The notes beneath the pieces were generated by a model, which searched no databases, was not told the DNA's origin, and was given only the letters and a program-made list of their open reading frames with translations. Below, piece after piece: positions 1-8,830 of a stretch of 64,000 bases of DNA (positions are counted from its first letter, which is position 1; each line of letters opens with the position of its first letter). Source of the DNA: RGIG5612 sp045598285 (GTDB lineage: Bacteria > Bacillota > Clostridia > Lachnospirales > Lachnospiraceae); contig JAZLLU010000018.1 in NCBI GenBank assembly GCA_045598285.1, positions 3,010 through 67,009 of the forward strand, written 5' to 3'. The position numbers and the translations under genes are program-made.

Positions 1-1
1 T

Positions 2-220
2 CGTGAAGGACTTAAAAGAAAAGACACTTTTATAGCACCTAGATTCTTAGGCGATCCGGATATGGAAGGTCCATTAAAAGACAAAACTTATGACGTCGAA
101 AAGATGGGTGATAACTTCTATGAAGGAATTGGTTGCAACAAAGAAGGTGTGCCATATAAGGCAACATTAGAAGAAATTGGTGGGCTTGAGTGTTTAATTA
201 ATGATACGATTTTTGCATAA
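2..220 (+). CDS. Aldehyde ferredoxin oxidoreductase family protein, C-terminal end (5' truncated by window)
   Basis: The frame starting at base 2 runs open for 72 codons to a TAA at 218-220. The peptide begins REGLKRKDTFIAPRFLGDP and continues with a GPL segment, an EKMGDNFYEGIGC block and a GVPYKATLEEIGGLE ending. This order (R-x-G-x-x-R-x-D, then GP, then a tyrosine/aromatic helix, then G-x-P-x-x-x-x-LE-x-G) resembles the C-terminal tail of tungsten-dependent aldehyde:ferredoxin oxidoreductases, which oxidise aldehydes with ferredoxin in the cytoplasm. The cofactor-binding parts lie outside the window, so this rests on the tail only. The usual D-D-x-L-P-x-R-F block is altered here, so it may be a divergent paralogue. 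Confidence 0.6.
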   Translation, partial: REGLKRKDTFIAPRFLGDPDMEGPLKDKTYDVEKMGDNFYEGIGCNKEGVPYKATLEEIGGLECLINDTIFA

Positions 221-262
221 AAAATTGTATTAATTTTAGTACAATTTGACATTATTTGTTGT

Positions 263-291
263 TTGTAAATTGCTTGTTATAAATGTATAAT
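263..291 (+). promoter_or_regulatory. Sigma-A type promoter for the MFS gene
   Basis: TTGTAA (263-268) and TATAAT (286-291) are separated by 17 bases, upstream of the AAAGGAGAGG ribosome binding site of the MFS gene. A hairpin with AAATTGTA/TACAATTT arms just upstream (about 222-247) may end the preceding transcript. Confidence 0.55.
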
Positions 292-340
292 ATATGAGTA
301 ACATTTTCTAAATATATATTTTGAAAAGGAGAGGTTTATT

Positions 341-1810
341 ATGCAAAAGAAATCTATCAGTTTAGGTGGCAGAGGTACTATCCTTATGCTCTACCAATTC
401 TTCGGATTTGGTGTGTATTGTGCCATCAACCAGGTAGGCCAAAATGTTTATCCTAACATTCTCTATTTTGGCAAACTTGATCCAAATTCAGTTGCCCTTT
501 GGTATTTCTTAGGATCTGTTTTGGCAGTTATCATTCAGCTTATCTTTGGTAAGAAGATTGCTAACTCTGGACACCTTAAAGGCACCTCAATTATTTTAAT
601 GTCTCTCGCTGGTGCATTTACAATCGGCATGGCTTGCTTCGGAAACAATGAAAAATTGTGGCTTGCATGTTGGTTCATAGGTGTTACACTTTCTATCGTT
701 GGTGCAACATTCATCATCTCAACAATGGTTGGACAATGGTTCCCAACAAGAAAAGGTACTGTAATGGGTATCGCTACATTAGCATTCCCAATCTTTAACG
801 CATTTGCGCTTACAGTATTCCTTGGACTTTACACTAACTTTGATTTATTAGGAAAATTAGGTGTACAAGGCGGAACTCCTGTTCATGAGCTCATCGCTTG
901 GGCTCCATTCTTACTCGTTGACTTAATCGCAATTCTTCTCTGCGTATTCGTATTAAAAGAATTCCCAGAGCAATGTGGTTGCTATCCAGACAATGATAAG
1001 AATATGACTCCAGAAGCAGCTCACGCTATGTTAGCAGCTATGGAAGAAGCTAAAAAGAAATCAGTTTGGTCATTTGGCAAAACAGCTAAATCAGGTGGTT
1101 TCTGGATTATCGCATTCGTTTGCGGTATCTTACTTATCGGTTCAGTTGGTCCTATGACACAAATCGTTCCACTTCTTGATTCAGTTGCTGGTAAAACTTA
1201 CATCGATAACGGTTCACCTACACCAACAGGTAATATCGTTCTTTGGGTATTCGCAGCAATTGGTTGTGCAGGTAGCTGGTTAATCGGTATCTTAGATACT
1301 AAGGTTGGTACAAAGAAAGCTATGACTCTTTCTGTAGTACTTATGATTATCTCTACAGCAGCTCTTACAGTTGTTGCTCTTGCTAACAAAAACTGTGGAC
1401 TTGTAAAAATGCCTCAACAAGCAATGATGTGGACTTTCTACGTTGGATTTGGTTGCTTGCAATTGTTCATGGGCGCAGCTTCAAACTTCACAGTTTCAGC
1501 CGCAGCTCAGTACTGGAGAAGAGAAGACTTCCCATCAGTATTCGCATTTGTAAATGCTATTGCTAATATCATCAATGCAGCTGGTCCTTACCTCTTAACA
1601 TCATTAAGAAAAGCAGCAAAGGGTACTGTATTTGGTGATACATATGTACTCGCTTGGGCAGCACTTTGTCTCTTAGCTATCATCTCACTTATCCTTATAT
1701 GCATATTCAAACCAGCAATGGTTGCAGCTAAGGATGCTAAATACAGAGCTGCAGCGGGTCTTTCAGCTGAAGGTGTTACTAAGTCAGCTGCAGAGCAAAT
1801 GGGTGAATAA
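341..1810 (+). CDS. MFS transporter (oxalate/formate-antiporter-like)
   Basis: A 489-residue integral membrane protein with about twelve hydrophobic segments in two halves joined by a charged central loop near residues 220-250 (EAAHAMLAAMEEAKKKS). The block WFPTRKGTVMGIA near residue 132 matches the conserved cytoplasmic loop of the major facilitator superfamily, and the overall build resembles the OFA (oxalate/formate antiporter) branch of small organic acid carriers. A strong AAAGGAGAGG site sits 7 bases before the ATG, and a promoter and a terminator bracket the gene, so it is probably monocistronic. The neighbouring aldehyde oxidoreductase tail hints at a carboxylate or related substrate, but that is inference only; the substrate cannot be read from sequence. 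Confidence 0.75.
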   Translation: MQKKSISLGGRGTILMLYQFFGFGVYCAINQVGQNVYPNILYFGKLDPNSVALWYFLGSVLAVIIQLIFGKKIANSGHLKGTSIILMSLAGAFTIGMACFGNNEKLWLACWFIGVTLSIVGATFIISTMVGQWFPTRKGTVMGIATLAFPIFNAFALTVFLGLYTNFDLLGKLGVQGGTPVHELIAWAPFLLVDLIAILLCVFVLKEFPEQCGCYPDNDKNMTPEAAHAMLAAMEEAKKKSVWSFGKTAKSGGFWIIAFVCGILLIGSVGPMTQIVPLLDSVAGKTYIDNGSPTPTGNIVLWVFAAIGCAGSWLIGILDTKVGTKKAMTLSVVLMIISTAALTVVALANKNCGLVKMPQQAMMWTFYVGFGCLQLFMGAASNFTVSAAAQYWRREDFPSVFAFVNAIANIINAAGPYLLTSLRKAAKGTVFGDTYVLAWAALCLLAIISLILICIFKPAMVAAKDAKYRAAAGLSAEGVTKSAAEQMGE

Positions 1811-1842
1811 TTTAAGATTATTTGACTATTTACTAGCAATTA

Positions 1843-1871
1843 AAGAGCACTCGAAAGAGTGCTCTTTTTTT
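1843..1871 (+). terminator. Rho-independent terminator after the MFS gene
   Basis: Ten-base-pair stem AAGAGCACTC/GAGTGCTCTT around a GAAA tetraloop, followed by a run of seven T. Confidence 0.9.
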
Positions 1872-2015
1872 ACGGTCATGTCTTGCTGCTCCTATAATTT
1901 TCAGGCAAAAATTAACTTCTTTGTAACATAAATTTTTCTTTAATTAATATGCCTTGTGTGGTAACATATCACGGTAAATTATAGTGGCATAAAATGCGCA
2001 AAAAAAGGTAAAGAA

Positions 2016-2912
2016 ATGAGTTTTATCAAGACTGAGAAAATTTCATATAGCTATCCAGTGCTAGAAGATATTGAAGCGTTTGAAGACGACAAAAAGTCTA
2101 AGACTTCCGGAACATGTTCCGACGAAGAAACTAAAGAAGTTAGACTTGCGCTAAATAACGTTAGCATCGATATCGACGAAGGCAAATTTATTTGCATACT
2201 CGGGAAAAATGGTTCAGGCAAATCGACTTTTGCTAAGATGCTTAATGCACTTTTAGTTCCGGATGAAGGATGTGTTTGGATTGATGCGAAGGACACGAAA
2301 GCAGAAGACCTTATTTGGGAAATTAGAAAAACAGTAGGTATGGTTTTTCAAAATCCAGACAATCAAATCATTGGTTCGGTTGTAGATGAAGAAGTTGCAT
2401 TCGGCCTTGAAAACTTAGGTGTTCCTTCACCAGAAATTAAAAGAAGCGTTGATAATGCGCTTAAAGAAGTAAGACTTGTGGGATATGACAAGGTTTCTCC
2501 TAATAAACTTTCAGGTGGTCAAAAGCAACGCCTTGCGGTTGCGGGCGTTTTAGCTATGGAGCCTAAGTGCATTGTGCTTGATGAGTCAACAGCTATGCTG
2601 GATCCAAAAGGTAGAAAAGAAGTTATGGATACAGTAAAGCGTCTCAACAAAGAAAAAAATATCACAATAATTTCAATCACTCACTATATGGAAGAAGCGG
2701 TGGACGCAGACTATATTTTTGTAATGGGTGATGGCGAAGTTAAGATGCAAGGCTCGCCAAAAGAAATTTTTACACGCGAAGAAGAAATTGAAAGCCTAGG
2801 TCTTACGCTTCCTCAAATTTGTCAGCTTGCAAAAGCATTAAGAGAAGAAGGACTAGATATACCACGTGGAATAATAACAAGTAAGGAACTAAAAGAAGCA
2901 ATTGAACATTAA
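2016..2912 (+). CDS. ecfA1: Energy-coupling factor transporter ATPase EcfA1
   Basis: A 298-residue ABC ATPase, one of the two cytoplasmic motors of the group II ECF vitamin/metal importers. Visible motifs: Walker A GKNGSGKST (63-71), Q-loop Q112, signature LSGGQ (165-169), Walker B CIVLDE (185-190) and switch His223. The protein continues with the C-terminal extension expected of EcfA. It is first in the EcfA-EcfA'-EcfT-TruA order typical of Firmicutes, with no substrate-binding S-component next to it, so it probably serves several S-components (one RibU-like gene is at 31.2 kb). An oddity is a charged stretch at residues 20-42 (EAFEDDKKSK..CSDEETKE) inserted between the first beta strand and the strand before Walker A. 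The signature glutamate is followed by STAML rather than the common PTAGL. Confidence 0.93.
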   Translation: MSFIKTEKISYSYPVLEDIEAFEDDKKSKTSGTCSDEETKEVRLALNNVSIDIDEGKFICILGKNGSGKSTFAKMLNALLVPDEGCVWIDAKDTKAEDLIWEIRKTVGMVFQNPDNQIIGSVVDEEVAFGLENLGVPSPEIKRSVDNALKEVRLVGYDKVSPNKLSGGQKQRLAVAGVLAMEPKCIVLDESTAMLDPKGRKEVMDTVKRLNKEKNITIISITHYMEEAVDADYIFVMGDGEVKMQGSPKEIFTREEEIESLGLTLPQICQLAKALREEGLDIPRGIITSKELKEAIEH

Positions 2913-3753
2913 ATTAGAAAATGTAAATTACATATATAATCCAGAAACAGTCGAGGCAGTGCCAGCTGTTACAGACGTGAGTCTTGAATTTATGGAAGGC
3001 AGCTTTAACGCAATTATTGGTAGCACAGGCTCTGGCAAGTCGACACTTATTCAGCTTTTAAACGGACTTCTTAAACCATCAAGTGGAAGAATCCTCTATG
3101 ATGGAAAAGAAATTTTCACTTCCGAAAAAGATACAAAAGAAACAAAAAAAGCCCTTAGAGATTTAAGATGCAAAGTTGGAATTGTTTTCCAATATCCGGA
3201 ATACCAACTTTTTGAAGAGACGTTGCTTAAAGATGTAATGTTTGGTCCAAAAAATAAAGGGCTATCAAACGATGAGGCGAAAGCGGCAGCTATCAAAGCG
3301 CTCGCTGATGTAAAAATTCCTGAGAGCAAATTTGAAAAGAGTCCATTCGATCTTTCTGGCGGTGAAAAAAAGAGAGTAGCTATTGCAGGAATTTTAGCAA
3401 TGGAACCAGAAGTATTAATCTTGGACGAACCTACAGCAGGCCTGGACCCTCTTGGAAAAAAAGAAATTTTAGATTTGGTGAAAGAGTACCAGGAAAAAAA
3501 TAATGTAACAGTTATTATTGTTTCACATAGCATGGAAGAGGTTGCTCTTTATGCGAAGAGAGTTGTCGCTATGAAACGTGGCAGAATTTTGCTTGATGGA
3601 ACGACCAAAGAAATTTTTAGACACGAAGAAGAATTAGAAAAAATTGGACTTTCCATTCCGGAAGTTGCTAAGTTTGCAAAAGAACTAGGAATAGAAGATG
3701 CTAACACAGTCGAAGACGCTGCTAAAAAAATCGCAGCTAAGTATAAAAGATAA
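2902..3753 (+). CDS. ecfA2: Energy-coupling factor transporter ATPase EcfA2 (TTG start)
   Basis: The 283-residue partner ATPase of the ECF module. It shows Walker A GSTGSGKST (40-48), signature LSGGE (151-155), Walker B VLILDE (171-176) and His209. The reading frame opens with TTG at 2902, inside the last codons of ecfA1, giving an 11-base overlap and likely translational coupling; MNIKLENVNY is the expected N-terminus for this family, and no ATG lies nearby. AGGAACTAAAAGAAG upstream can serve as a ribosome binding site. EcfA1 and EcfA2 form a heterodimer on EcfT in characterised systems; that arrangement is inferred here from gene order. Confidence 0.93.
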   Translation: MNIKLENVNYIYNPETVEAVPAVTDVSLEFMEGSFNAIIGSTGSGKSTLIQLLNGLLKPSSGRILYDGKEIFTSEKDTKETKKALRDLRCKVGIVFQYPEYQLFEETLLKDVMFGPKNKGLSNDEAKAAAIKALADVKIPESKFEKSPFDLSGGEKKRVAIAGILAMEPEVLILDEPTAGLDPLGKKEILDLVKEYQEKNNVTVIIVSHSMEEVALYAKRVVAMKRGRILLDGTTKEIFRHEEELEKIGLSIPEVAKFAKELGIEDANTVEDAAKKIAAKYKR

Positions 3754-3791
3754 GCGAGTAATTGCATAAAAAAATGCGGGACATGTAAAGA

Positions 3792-4619
3792 ATGTTTAGA
3801 GACATAACAATAGGCCAGTACTATCCAATTGAATCAAGACTACAAAAGCTTGACCCAAGAGTAAAACTCTTAGGGGTTGTTATTTACATTGCCGCATTAT
3901 TTATTATTAATAATATTTTAGGATTTATTTTTCTTACTGGTGTGCTTGTGGCTCTTATCGCACTTAGCGAAGTTCCGCTTAAACATATTTTGAAAGGATT
4001 AAGGTTCGTTTGGTTCTTAGTAGCACTTGCAATATTCTTCAATTTGTTTTTCAGCACTGGAGATATTATTTGGAAGTGGTGGATTTTTTCTATGAGCAAA
4101 GAAGGAATTCTTCGTGCAGTTTTCTTCGCGCTTAGACTTATTTATGTAATTATTGGAACCGCACTTCTTACTTATTCAACGCTTCCGACAACAATTACGG
4201 CAGGCCTAGAAAAAGTTTTTAAGCCACTAAAGGTTATTAAATTTCCGGGGCATGAAATTGCAATGATGATGAGCATCGCGCTTAGATTCATTCCAATTTT
4301 AGCAGAAGAAATAAATAAGATAATAAATGCGCAACTCGCGCGTGGTGCAGATTTTGAAACGGGCGGACTCATTAAAAAAGCAAAGGGCATGGTGCCTATT
4401 TTGGTCCCACTTTTTGTTAGTGCGTTTAGGCGCGCAACTGACTTAGCGCTTGCTATGGAGGCAAAGTGTTACTCAGGTGGTGAAGGAAGAACAAAACTTT
4501 ATCCATTACAATATAAAAACAGAGACAAGATAGCCTATATAGTGCTTCTTATCTTCTTGCTTGTAACAATCGCAGTAAGAGTTTTGATGGATACGTTTAT
4601 AACATGGGGACGCATTTAA
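3792..4619 (+). CDS. ecfT: Energy-coupling factor transporter transmembrane protein EcfT
   Basis: A 275-residue membrane protein with about five to six hydrophobic segments, linking the EcfA ATPases to the S-component. The first coupling motif is present as NAQLARGADF near residue 180. The second, usually A-R-G, reads AMEAKCYSGGEGR near residue 225, so the Arg and Gly of that motif are replaced by Lys and Cys. It lies 38 bases after ecfA2 and its stop codon overlaps the truA start by one base. The ribosome binding site (GTAAAG) is weak. Function in vitamin or metal uptake follows from the family; the specific substrate depends on the S-component. Confidence 0.9.
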   Translation: MFRDITIGQYYPIESRLQKLDPRVKLLGVVIYIAALFIINNILGFIFLTGVLVALIALSEVPLKHILKGLRFVWFLVALAIFFNLFFSTGDIIWKWWIFSMSKEGILRAVFFALRLIYVIIGTALLTYSTLPTTITAGLEKVFKPLKVIKFPGHEIAMMMSIALRFIPILAEEINKIINAQLARGADFETGGLIKKAKGMVPILVPLFVSAFRRATDLALAMEAKCYSGGEGRTKLYPLQYKNRDKIAYIVLLIFLLVTIAVRVLMDTFITWGRI

Positions 4620-5389
4620 TGAAGCGAATTGAAATTATTGTAAGTTATGATGGAACGAATTACGTTGGATGGCAGGTGCAAAAAAACGGCATCGCTATTG
4701 AGCAAGTAATTAACGAGCACCTAAGACGCCTTTTGAGCGAGGACATAACTATAATTGGCGCGAGCCGCACAGATTCAGGCGTTCATGCTTTGGGCAACGT
4801 TGCCGTTTTCGATACAAATACGCAAATTCCACCAGAGAAAATTTGCTATGCATTAAACCAAAGTTTGCCATCAGACATAAAAATCGTTTCATCAAAAGAG
4901 GTGGCAAGCGATTTTCACCCAAGACATTGTGACTGCATAAAAACATACGAGTATACAATTCTAAACAGTAAGGTAAACTTGCCGACATATGAAAGGTATA
5001 CAGATTATGTTTATTATAAACTTAATGTTGCAAAGATGAAAAAAGGCGCCAAGTATTTAGTAGGCGAGCATGATTTTAAGGCGTTTAGTAGCGCGGGTGG
5101 GCAGCAGCGCTCGACAATTCGCGAAATTTATTCAATTGATATTTATAGTGAGCCGATTATCGACGTTGAAAACGATGACTTTGCTCCAAGTTTGATAAAG
5201 ATAAGAATCTCCGGAAACGGATTTTTATATAACATGGTACGCATAATTGCAGGCACTTTGGAAAAGGTTGGCATGGGTGTATATGAGCCGGAACATGTAA
5301 AGGAAATCCTTGAAAGCCTAGACAGAAGAGCTTCTGCTCCCAAGGCATCCGCAGCTGGCTTAAGCCTTATAAATATTGATTATTCATAG
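4619..5389 (+). CDS. truA: tRNA pseudouridine(38-40) synthase TruA
   Basis: A 256-residue enzyme that isomerises uridines 38-40 of the tRNA anticodon arm. The catalytic aspartate sits in SRTDSGVHA (Asp52) and the N-terminus MKRIEIIVSYDGTNYVGWQ is typical. I chose the ATG at 4619 rather than the one at 4604: it overlaps the ecfT stop as TAATG, it follows a GGGGA site by about 8 bases, and it gives the usual family start. Gene order ecfA-ecfA'-ecfT-truA is widely conserved in Firmicutes. The end of the gene carries the predicted tig promoter. Confidence 0.94.
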   Translation: MKRIEIIVSYDGTNYVGWQVQKNGIAIEQVINEHLRRLLSEDITIIGASRTDSGVHALGNVAVFDTNTQIPPEKICYALNQSLPSDIKIVSSKEVASDFHPRHCDCIKTYEYTILNSKVNLPTYERYTDYVYYKLNVAKMKKGAKYLVGEHDFKAFSSAGGQQRSTIREIYSIDIYSEPIIDVENDDFAPSLIKIRISGNGFLYNMVRIIAGTLEKVGMGVYEPEHVKEILESLDRRASAPKASAAGLSLINIDYS

Positions 5390-5404
5390 CATTTATGGTA
5401 CAAT
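5376..5404 (+). promoter_or_regulatory. Promoter for tig
   Basis: TTGATT (5376-5381) and TACAAT (5399-5404) are separated by 17 bases. The -35 hexamer lies inside the last codons of truA. The start of tig follows after about 30 bases of leader with an AAGGAGG site. Confidence 0.55.
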
Positions 5405-5441
5405 TTGCAATTACGTGAGACCTTGAAGGAGGATTTGAAAA

Positions 5442-6797
5442 ATGAATGTACAAGTAGAAAAAATGGAAGGCAATTTAGCTAAAATCACAGTTACTCTCGA
5501 TGCCAAAAAGACTGAAGAAGGTATCGAAAAAGCCTACCAAAAAATTAAAAACCAAGTATCTTTACCAGGATTCAGAAAAGGTAAAGTTCCTAAGGTTATG
5601 ATTGAGAAGCAGTACGGCGTTGAAGTATTTTATGAGGACGCTGCTGATTTTCTTATGAATGAGTCTTATCCAGAAGCTTATGATGAGGCAAAGAAGGAAA
5701 TTGAGGTTGTTTCTCAACCTAAGATTACTGATGTAAAAATCGAAAAAGGTCAGCCTTTTGTTTATGTTGCTGAAGTTGCAACAAAACCAGAAGTTAAGCT
5801 TGGAAATTACAAGGGCGTTGAGTATACAAAGGCCAAAATCGTTGTAACAGACGAAGAAGTTAATGCTGAAGTTGAAAGAACTAGAGAACTTAATAGTCGC
5901 CAGGTTCCTGTTGAGGATCGTCCTGCTAAGGAAGGCGATATTGTTGATATTGATTTTGATGGCAGCGTTGATGGCACACCTTTTGATGGTGGAAAAGCTA
6001 CAGGATACACTTTAGTACTTGGTTCACATTCATTTATAGATACATTCGAAGAACAAATTGCTGGACATAATGTTGGCGATGAGTTTGACGTAAACGTTAC
6101 TTTCCCAGAAGACTACCAGGCAGCAGACCTTTCTGGCAAGGCAGCAGTTTTCAAATGCAAACTTAATGGCATCAAATTTAAAGAACTTCCAGAATTAGAC
6201 GATGAGTTCGCTTCAGAAGTTTCTGACTTTGAGACATTAGAAGAATATAAAGCTGATCTTAAGAAGAACATGGAAGCTAATAAAGAAGAAAGCGCAAAAG
6301 CTGATGCACAAAAAGAAATTCTTAAGAAAGTTGTTGAAGATTCTGAAATGGAAATTCCTGAGCTTATGCTTGATGCACAGGCTAACCAAGCAGCTCAAGA
6401 CTTCGCAATGAGAATGCAAAGCCAAGGAATTGCTATTGAGCAATATCTCCAACTAGTTGGCCAAACACCTGAGACATTTATGCAAGAAATTCGTCCACAT
6501 GCTTTGCAACAAACTAAAGAAAGATTAGTTCTTGAAGCTATCGCAGAAGCTGAAAACATTCAGCCTACAGATGAAGACATTGAGACAGAACTTAAGAAGA
6601 TGGCTGATATGTACGGCATTGAAGTTGAAAAAGCTAAAGAGATTATGGGCGATGAAGAAAAAGATCAGATGAAGAAAGATCTCGCTACAGCTAAGGCAGC
6701 TGACTTCCTTTACGAAAATGGTAAAGCAGTAAAAAAAATAGAAGAACCTAAGAAGGAAGAAAAGAAAGAAGAGCCTAAGGCCGAAGAAAAAGCTTAA
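5442..6797 (+). CDS. tig: Trigger factor (ribosome-associated chaperone, peptidyl-prolyl isomerase)
   Basis: A 451-residue chaperone that meets nascent chains at the ribosome exit. The ribosome-docking signature GFRKGKVP is at residues 43-50. An FKBP-like isomerase domain follows at roughly 150-250 (EGDIVDIDFDGSVDGTPFDGG region) and a helical chaperone domain fills the rest. The C-terminus is a Lys/Glu-rich tail of about 25 residues (KKIEEPKKEEKKEE...), longer than in many homologues. The gene has its own promoter and terminator but precedes clpP and clpX in the order common to Firmicutes and proteobacteria, tying folding to degradation. Confidence 0.96.
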   Translation: MNVQVEKMEGNLAKITVTLDAKKTEEGIEKAYQKIKNQVSLPGFRKGKVPKVMIEKQYGVEVFYEDAADFLMNESYPEAYDEAKKEIEVVSQPKITDVKIEKGQPFVYVAEVATKPEVKLGNYKGVEYTKAKIVVTDEEVNAEVERTRELNSRQVPVEDRPAKEGDIVDIDFDGSVDGTPFDGGKATGYTLVLGSHSFIDTFEEQIAGHNVGDEFDVNVTFPEDYQAADLSGKAAVFKCKLNGIKFKELPELDDEFASEVSDFETLEEYKADLKKNMEANKEESAKADAQKEILKKVVEDSEMEIPELMLDAQANQAAQDFAMRMQSQGIAIEQYLQLVGQTPETFMQEIRPHALQQTKERLVLEAIAEAENIQPTDEDIETELKKMADMYGIEVEKAKEIMGDEEKDQMKKDLATAKAADFLYENGKAVKKIEEPKKEEKKEEPKAEEKA

Positions 6798-6808
6798 ATA
6801 AAAAAGTC

Positions 6809-6830
6809 AGGGGCCAAAAATGGCCCCTTT
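6809..6830 (+). terminator. Terminator after tig
   Basis: AGGGGCCA/TGGCCCCT stem around an AAAA loop, followed by only a short T-rich stretch (TTTGATTTCTT), so partial read-through into clpP is likely. Confidence 0.7.
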
Positions 6831-6897
6831 GATTTCTTATAATGTTTTTATCTGATAATAAAAAAGGGATTACAAAACATTTTATTAGGAGGTTATT

Positions 6898-7488
6898 ATG
6901 AGTTTAGTACCAACAGTTATTGAAGACACTAGTAGAGGCGAGCGTGCCTATGACATTTATTCAAGATTATTAAAAGAAAGAATCGTTTTTCTCGGAGAAG
7001 AAGTTAACGATGTTACAGCGAGCCTCGTTGTTGCTCAGATGCTTTTCCTTGAGAGCGAAGATCCTAACAAGGACATTCATTTTTATATCAACAGCCCTGG
7101 CGGCAGCGTAACAGCTGGCATGGCAATCTATGACACAATGCAATATGTAAAGTGTGATGTTAGCACTACATGTATCGGCATGGCAGCTAGTATGGGCGCT
7201 TTCTTACTCGCAGGTGGCGCTAAGGGAAAAAGATTTGCTCTTCCTAACGCAGAAGTTATGATTCACCAACCATCAGGAGGAACTCAAGGTCAGGCTTCAG
7301 ATATCAAAATCACAGCTGACCATATTTTAAGAACTCGCGATAAGTTAAATAAACTTTTAGCTGAAAACACAGGCAAATCTTTAGAGACTATCGAAGCTGA
7401 TACAGAGCGTGACAATTGGCTTGGCGCTGAGGAGGCATGCGAGTATGGCTTGATTGATGCAGTTATTAAAAATCACGACGAAAAATAA
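6898..7488 (+). CDS. clpP: ATP-dependent Clp protease proteolytic subunit ClpP
   Basis: A 196-residue serine peptidase, the usual family length, forming the proteolytic barrel. The catalytic triad is visible: Ser98 in GMAASMGAFLL, His123 in EVMIHQPSGG and Asp172 in ERDNW. The oxyanion strand NSPGGSVTAG is intact. A TAGGAGG site lies 6 bases before the ATG. It is followed 69 bases later by clpX, its unfoldase partner. A TATAAT at 6838-6843 could be part of a promoter but has no convincing -35 partner. Confidence 0.97.
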   Translation: MSLVPTVIEDTSRGERAYDIYSRLLKERIVFLGEEVNDVTASLVVAQMLFLESEDPNKDIHFYINSPGGSVTAGMAIYDTMQYVKCDVSTTCIGMAASMGAFLLAGGAKGKRFALPNAEVMIHQPSGGTQGQASDIKITADHILRTRDKLNKLLAENTGKSLETIEADTERDNWLGAEEACEYGLIDAVIKNHDEK

Positions 7489-7557
7489 TAGTTAAATTTT
7501 AAGGCAAGACTAAAATTATAAAGTGGCGAAACATGTCACGAAAAAAATGGAGTTTTA

Positions 7558-8808
7558 ATGGCAAATAAAAATAGTATTGATGAAATACCAAAATGTTCTT
7601 TTTGTGGACGCAGAGCAGATATTCTAGGCGAGCAATTGATTGCTGGTCCTAATGGCGTTTATATTTGTTCTGAGTGTGCTTTTTCATGCGCCGAACTTTT
7701 TCAAATGGAACTAGGAATTAATCCAACAGTAAAAAAAGCTTCTAAAGCTAAAGAAAACAAAAATAAGTTGGACATCAAGCTTCATAAACCAAAAGAGATT
7801 AAGGCTTTCTTAGATGAATATGTTATCGGCCAGGACGAAGCTAAAAAAGTTTTAGCAGTTCAGGTTTATAATCATTACAAGAGAGTTTTATCTGATGAAA
7901 AAGTTGACGTTGAGCTTCAAAAAAGTAACGTTTTAATGCTTGGGCCTACTGGTTCAGGAAAAACTTTCTTGGCGCAAACTTTGGCAAAAATTATAAACGT
8001 TCCTATCGCTATTGCTGATGCCACAACTTTAACTGAGGCGGGATATGTAGGAGAGGATGTTGAAAACATTTTGCTTAAACTTATCCAGGCGGCTGACTAC
8101 GATATTGAAAAGGCTGAGCACGGGATTGTTTATATAGACGAGATCGATAAGATTACAAAGAAGAGCGAGAACGTTTCGATTACTCGTGACGTTTCTGGCG
8201 AGGGCGTGCAGCAAGCACTTCTTAAAATTTTAGAGGGCACGGATGCATCAGTTCCTCCTCAAGGCGGAAGAAAACATCCGGGTCAGGAGATGCTCCATAT
8301 CAACACTTCAAATATTTTGTTTATTTGCGGTGGCGCTTTTGCTGGGCTTGAGAAAATTATAGAGACTCGTATTGATAAGAAAAGCATGGGCTTCGGCGCA
8401 GAAATTAAATCTGACGATGCAAAGGAAATCGACAACTTGTTTGCTCAGGTTATGCCTCAGGATTTAATTAAATACGGAATCATTCCTGAGTTTGTAGGCC
8501 GCGTGCCAGTTGTTGTTTCGCTTAATTCTTTGACAGAAGAAGATTTAATCAAGATCTTGAAGGAGCCGAAGAATGCGTTAATTAAACAGTACCAAGCTTT
8601 GTTTAAGTTTGATAATGTTGATTTAACTTTTAGAGCAGACGCAATAAAGCTGATTGCGAAGAAGGCATCAGAGCGCAAGATAGGCGCACGTGGTCTTCGC
8701 AGCATTATGGAAGATATAATGATGGATATCATGTACGAGATACCATCAGATGAAGAAATAAAGAAGTTTGTCGTAACAGCAGATATGGTAAATGAAAAGA
8801 TAGCATAG
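7558..8808 (+). CDS. clpX: ATP-dependent Clp protease ATP-binding subunit ClpX
   Basis: A 416-residue AAA+ unfoldase. The N-terminal zinc-binding domain has four cysteines (Cys13, Cys16, Cys37, Cys40). Walker A GPTGSGKT is at 129-136, the pore loop GYVGED at 162-167 and Walker B IVYIDEIDK at 190-198. The loop that docks on ClpP, IGF in most family members, reads MGFGA here. In many bacteria lon follows clpX; here a G3E GTPase gene follows after 22 bases instead. A weak GGAG-type site precedes the ATG. Confidence 0.96.
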   Translation: MANKNSIDEIPKCSFCGRRADILGEQLIAGPNGVYICSECAFSCAELFQMELGINPTVKKASKAKENKNKLDIKLHKPKEIKAFLDEYVIGQDEAKKVLAVQVYNHYKRVLSDEKVDVELQKSNVLMLGPTGSGKTFLAQTLAKIINVPIAIADATTLTEAGYVGEDVENILLKLIQAADYDIEKAEHGIVYIDEIDKITKKSENVSITRDVSGEGVQQALLKILEGTDASVPPQGGRKHPGQEMLHINTSNILFICGGAFAGLEKIIETRIDKKSMGFGAEIKSDDAKEIDNLFAQVMPQDLIKYGIIPEFVGRVPVVVSLNSLTEEDLIKILKEPKNALIKQYQALFKFDNVDLTFRADAIKLIAKKASERKIGARGLRSIMEDIMMDIMYEIPSDEEIKKFVVTADMVNEKIA

Positions 8809-8830
8809 GCGAGCTATAAGAGGTAGAATT

